Assembly: GCA_947496345.1 (NCBI GenBank)
Contig: CANMCL010000011.1
Coordinates: forward strand, 1-15,174
Source: Actinomycetota bacterium
GTDB lineage: Bacteria; Actinomycetota; Actinomycetes; Nanopelagicales; Nanopelagicaceae
DNA length: 15,174 nucleotides
Direction of reading: 5' to 3'
A program made the position numbers and the translations under genes. The notes beneath the pieces were generated by a model. That model saw nothing but the letters and a program-made list of their open reading frames with translations, was not told where the DNA came from and searched no databases. Below, piece after piece: positions 13,505-15,174 of the stretch (position 1 is its first letter; each line of letters starts with the position of its first letter).

Positions 13505-15163
13505 TTAAACTTCTGGCTTTCTCCCAATAGAGACCATTTTTGATGTCTCAGCAAAAAAGTCGTTGCCCTTATCATCGACCACAATAAATGCCGGGAAATC
13601 TACGACATCAATTTTCCAGATCGCTTCCATTCCTAAATCTTCAAAATCAAAGACTTCAACTTTCTTGATGCAATCTTGGGCAAGACGCGCAGCTGGGCCG
13701 CCGATCGATCCAAGATAGAAACCACCGTGTGTTTTGCAAGCATCGGTTACAACTTTTGAGCGATTACCTTTTGCAAGCATCACCAAGGAACCGCCTGCTG
13801 CTTGGAATTGTTCAACATATGAATCCATCCGCCCAGCAGTTGTGGGACCGAAAGAACCAGATGCATAACCCGCTGGCGTCTTGGCCGGACCTGCGTAGTA
13901 AACCGCGTAATCCTTTAAGTACTGTGGCAGAGGTTTGCCGGCATCGAGGGCTTCCTTTATTCGGGCATGTGCTAAATCGCGAGCAACGACGATTGTGCCG
14001 GTAAGTGAAATGCGAGTTTTAACGGGGTATTTACTAAGTTCGGCGCGCACCGCATCCATTGTTTGGTTTAAATCAATTTTCACAACGTTATCGTCGAGAT
14101 GTTCATCGGTTGTTTCAGGTAAGAAGTGGGCTGGATCGCGCTCTAACTCTTCCAAGAAGATGCCATCTTTGGTGATCTTGGCTTTAGCCTGGCGATCTGC
14201 CGAACATGAAACTGCAATTGAAATTGGCAAGGATGCGCCGTGACGGGGCAGGCGAACTATGCGGACATCGTGGCAGAAGTACTTGCCGCCAAATTGCGCA
14301 CCGATTCCTAAAGTGCGGGTTAACTCCAATACGCGCTCTTCCAGTTCTAAATCGCGGAATCCGTGTCCGGTTGCCGCATCACCTGAAGTTGGAAGCGAAT
14401 CCAAGTACTTAGTACTCGCCAGCTTTGCGGTCTTAACGTTATGTTCTGCGCTCAATCCGCCAATAACAATTGCCAAGTGATACGGAGGGCACGCTGCGGT
14501 TCCGATAGAGCGCAATTTCTCTTCTAGCCATTTTAGAAAGGATGCGGGGTTTAAAACAGATTTAGTCTCTTGATATAAAAATGACTTATTTGCGCTGCCG
14601 CCGCCCTTGGCGATAAATAGCAAATTGTACTCATCTTGATGATTTGAATCAGCAAAAATCTCAATTTGTGCAGGCATGTTGCTGCCGGTGTTCTTCTCTT
14701 CCCAAGTAGTCGTCGGTGCCATCTGTGAATACCGAAGATTTAAATTTGTATATGCGTTATAAATTCCTTGCGCTATTGCAACTTCATCCTTGGCGGTGGT
14801 CAGAACGTATTGGCCGCGCTTGCCCATCACTAGTGCTGTACCAGTGTCTTGGCACATCGGCAGAATTCCACCGGCTGCGATATTGGCGTTCTTTAAAAGA
14901 TCTAAGGCAACGAAGCGATCGTTGGGTGAGGCTTCGGGATCACTTAAAATATTTGCCAACTGCTGTAAATGTGCTGCGCGCAGGTAATGTGAAATATCGT
15001 GGAGCGCAGTTTCACTCAATAGCGTCAGCGCTTCGGGCTCTACCTGCAGAAATTCGCGATCTCCAAGTTTGATAACGCTTACGCCAGCGTTACCGATTTT
15101 TCGGTACTTGGTCTTATCTTCACCAAGTGGCAGTAAATCAGCGTAAGAAAATTGTGGTGACAT
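13505..15163 (-). CDS. Class I fumarate hydratase (4Fe-4S, FumA/FumB type)
   Basis: This 552-aa fumarase interconverts fumarate and L-malate in the TCA cycle, using an oxygen-sensitive 4Fe-4S cluster. The three expected cluster ligands are present: Cys104 in [11 protein letters not shown], Cys225 in [11 protein letters not shown] and Cys320 in [10 protein letters not shown], at nearly the same positions as in E. coli FumA. The N-terminal alpha domain includes [12 protein letters not shown] (about 184-195), and the C-terminal beta domain includes [40 protein letters not shown] and LGSIGGPAA. Length matches the family. The ATG at 15163 is the natural start; only 11 nt of upstream sequence are in the window, so its promoter cannot be judged. 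No class II (FumC) features are seen. Confidence 0.95.
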   Translation of the reverse strand: MSPQFSYADLLPLGEDKTKYRKIGNAGVSVIKLGDREFLQVEPEALTLLSETALHDISHYLRAAHLQQLANILSDPEASPNDRFVALDLLKNANIAAGGILPMCQDTGTALVMGKRGQYVLTTAKDEVAIAQGIYNAYTNLNLRYSQMAPTTTWEEKNTGSNMPAQIEIFADSNHQDEYNLLFIAKGGGSANKSFLYQETKSVLNPASFLKWLEEKLRSIGTAACPPYHLAIVIGGLSAEHNVKTAKLASTKYLDSLPTSGDAATGHGFRDLELEERVLELTRTLGIGAQFGGKYFCHDVRIVRLPRHGASLPISIAVSCSADRQAKAKITKDGIFLEELERDPAHFLPETTDEHLDDNVVKIDLNQTMDAVRAELSKYPVKTRISLTGTIVVARDLAHARIKEALDAGKPLPQYLKDYAVYYAGPAKTPAGYASGSFGPTTAGRMDSYVEQFQAAGGSLVMLAKGNRSKVVTDACKTHGGFYLGSIGGPAARLAQDCIKKVEVFDFEDLGMEAIWKIDVVDFPAFIVVDDKGNDFFAETSKMVSIGRKPEV

Positions 15164-15174
15164 TATTCAGCCGG

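Noticed and set aside
13935..14480. Several plus-strand frames opposite fumarase
   Set aside because: They are antisense to a full-length, motif-complete class I fumarase and have no ribosome sites or family features.

Overview
This window looks like a piece of a streamlined, moderate-GC actinobacterial genome. My best guess is a freshwater acI-type actinobacterium (Nanopelagicales, Ca. Planktophila-like). The reasons are very short intergenic gaps, overlapping stops and starts, several -10 boxes placed 6 nt before a start codon (leaderless mRNAs), an actinobacterial PIN-PhoH protein, a cis-prenyltransferase of the mycobacterial Rv1086 type, DUF4307 and DUF3817 membrane proteins, and an actinobacterial SLT-type lytic transglycosylase. 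The lineage is inferred from protein flavour only. No rRNA, tRNA, CRISPR array, integrase or transposase was seen.

Layout. 1-2.6 kb: an AT-richer stretch with a trypsin-like serine protease (5' end outside the window) and a 516-aa secreted protein of unknown function. The two are unrelated in their main domains but end in nearly the same 28-residue Cys/Lys-rich tail. 2.7-3.5 kb: a Bax inhibitor-1/YccA-type membrane protein, whose terminator hairpin lies inside the 3' codons of the facing MFS gene. 3.5-8.3 kb: an export cluster, with two MFS transporters on the minus strand (DHA2 type, then DHA1 type) divergent from a DrrAB-like ABC exporter on the plus strand. An 18-bp palindrome lies between them, and the ABC permease carries a 132-bp in-frame tandem duplication that adds two membrane helices. 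8.3-9.2 kb: greA and a DUF4307 gene on the minus strand. 9.2-12.6 kb: a plus-strand run of an unlisted 47-aa membrane ORF, SURF1, DUF3817, a cis-prenyltransferase and phoH2. The phoH2 gene carries a 57-bp in-frame duplication and an apparent one-base deletion. 12.9-13.5 kb: a secreted lytic transglycosylase behind a 274-nt leader that could fold and mask its ribosome site. 13.5-15.2 kb: class I (4Fe-4S) fumarase on the minus strand, convergent with the transglycosylase.

How it fits together. The right half is housekeeping: transcription elongation (GreA), cytochrome oxidase assembly (SURF1), polyprenyl synthesis, RNA processing (PhoH2), wall turnover (SLT) and the TCA cycle (fumarase). The gene order greA / DUF4307 / cis-prenyltransferase / phoH2 / fumarase recalls the Rv1080c-Rv1098c region of Mycobacterium tuberculosis as I remember it. 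The middle is efflux and the left end is a variable, secreted-protein region. The most unusual signals are the shared C-terminal tail, the two independent in-frame internal duplications, the phoH2 frameshift, the divergent-promoter palindrome, the small membrane ORF at 9235-9378 and the transglycosylase leader.
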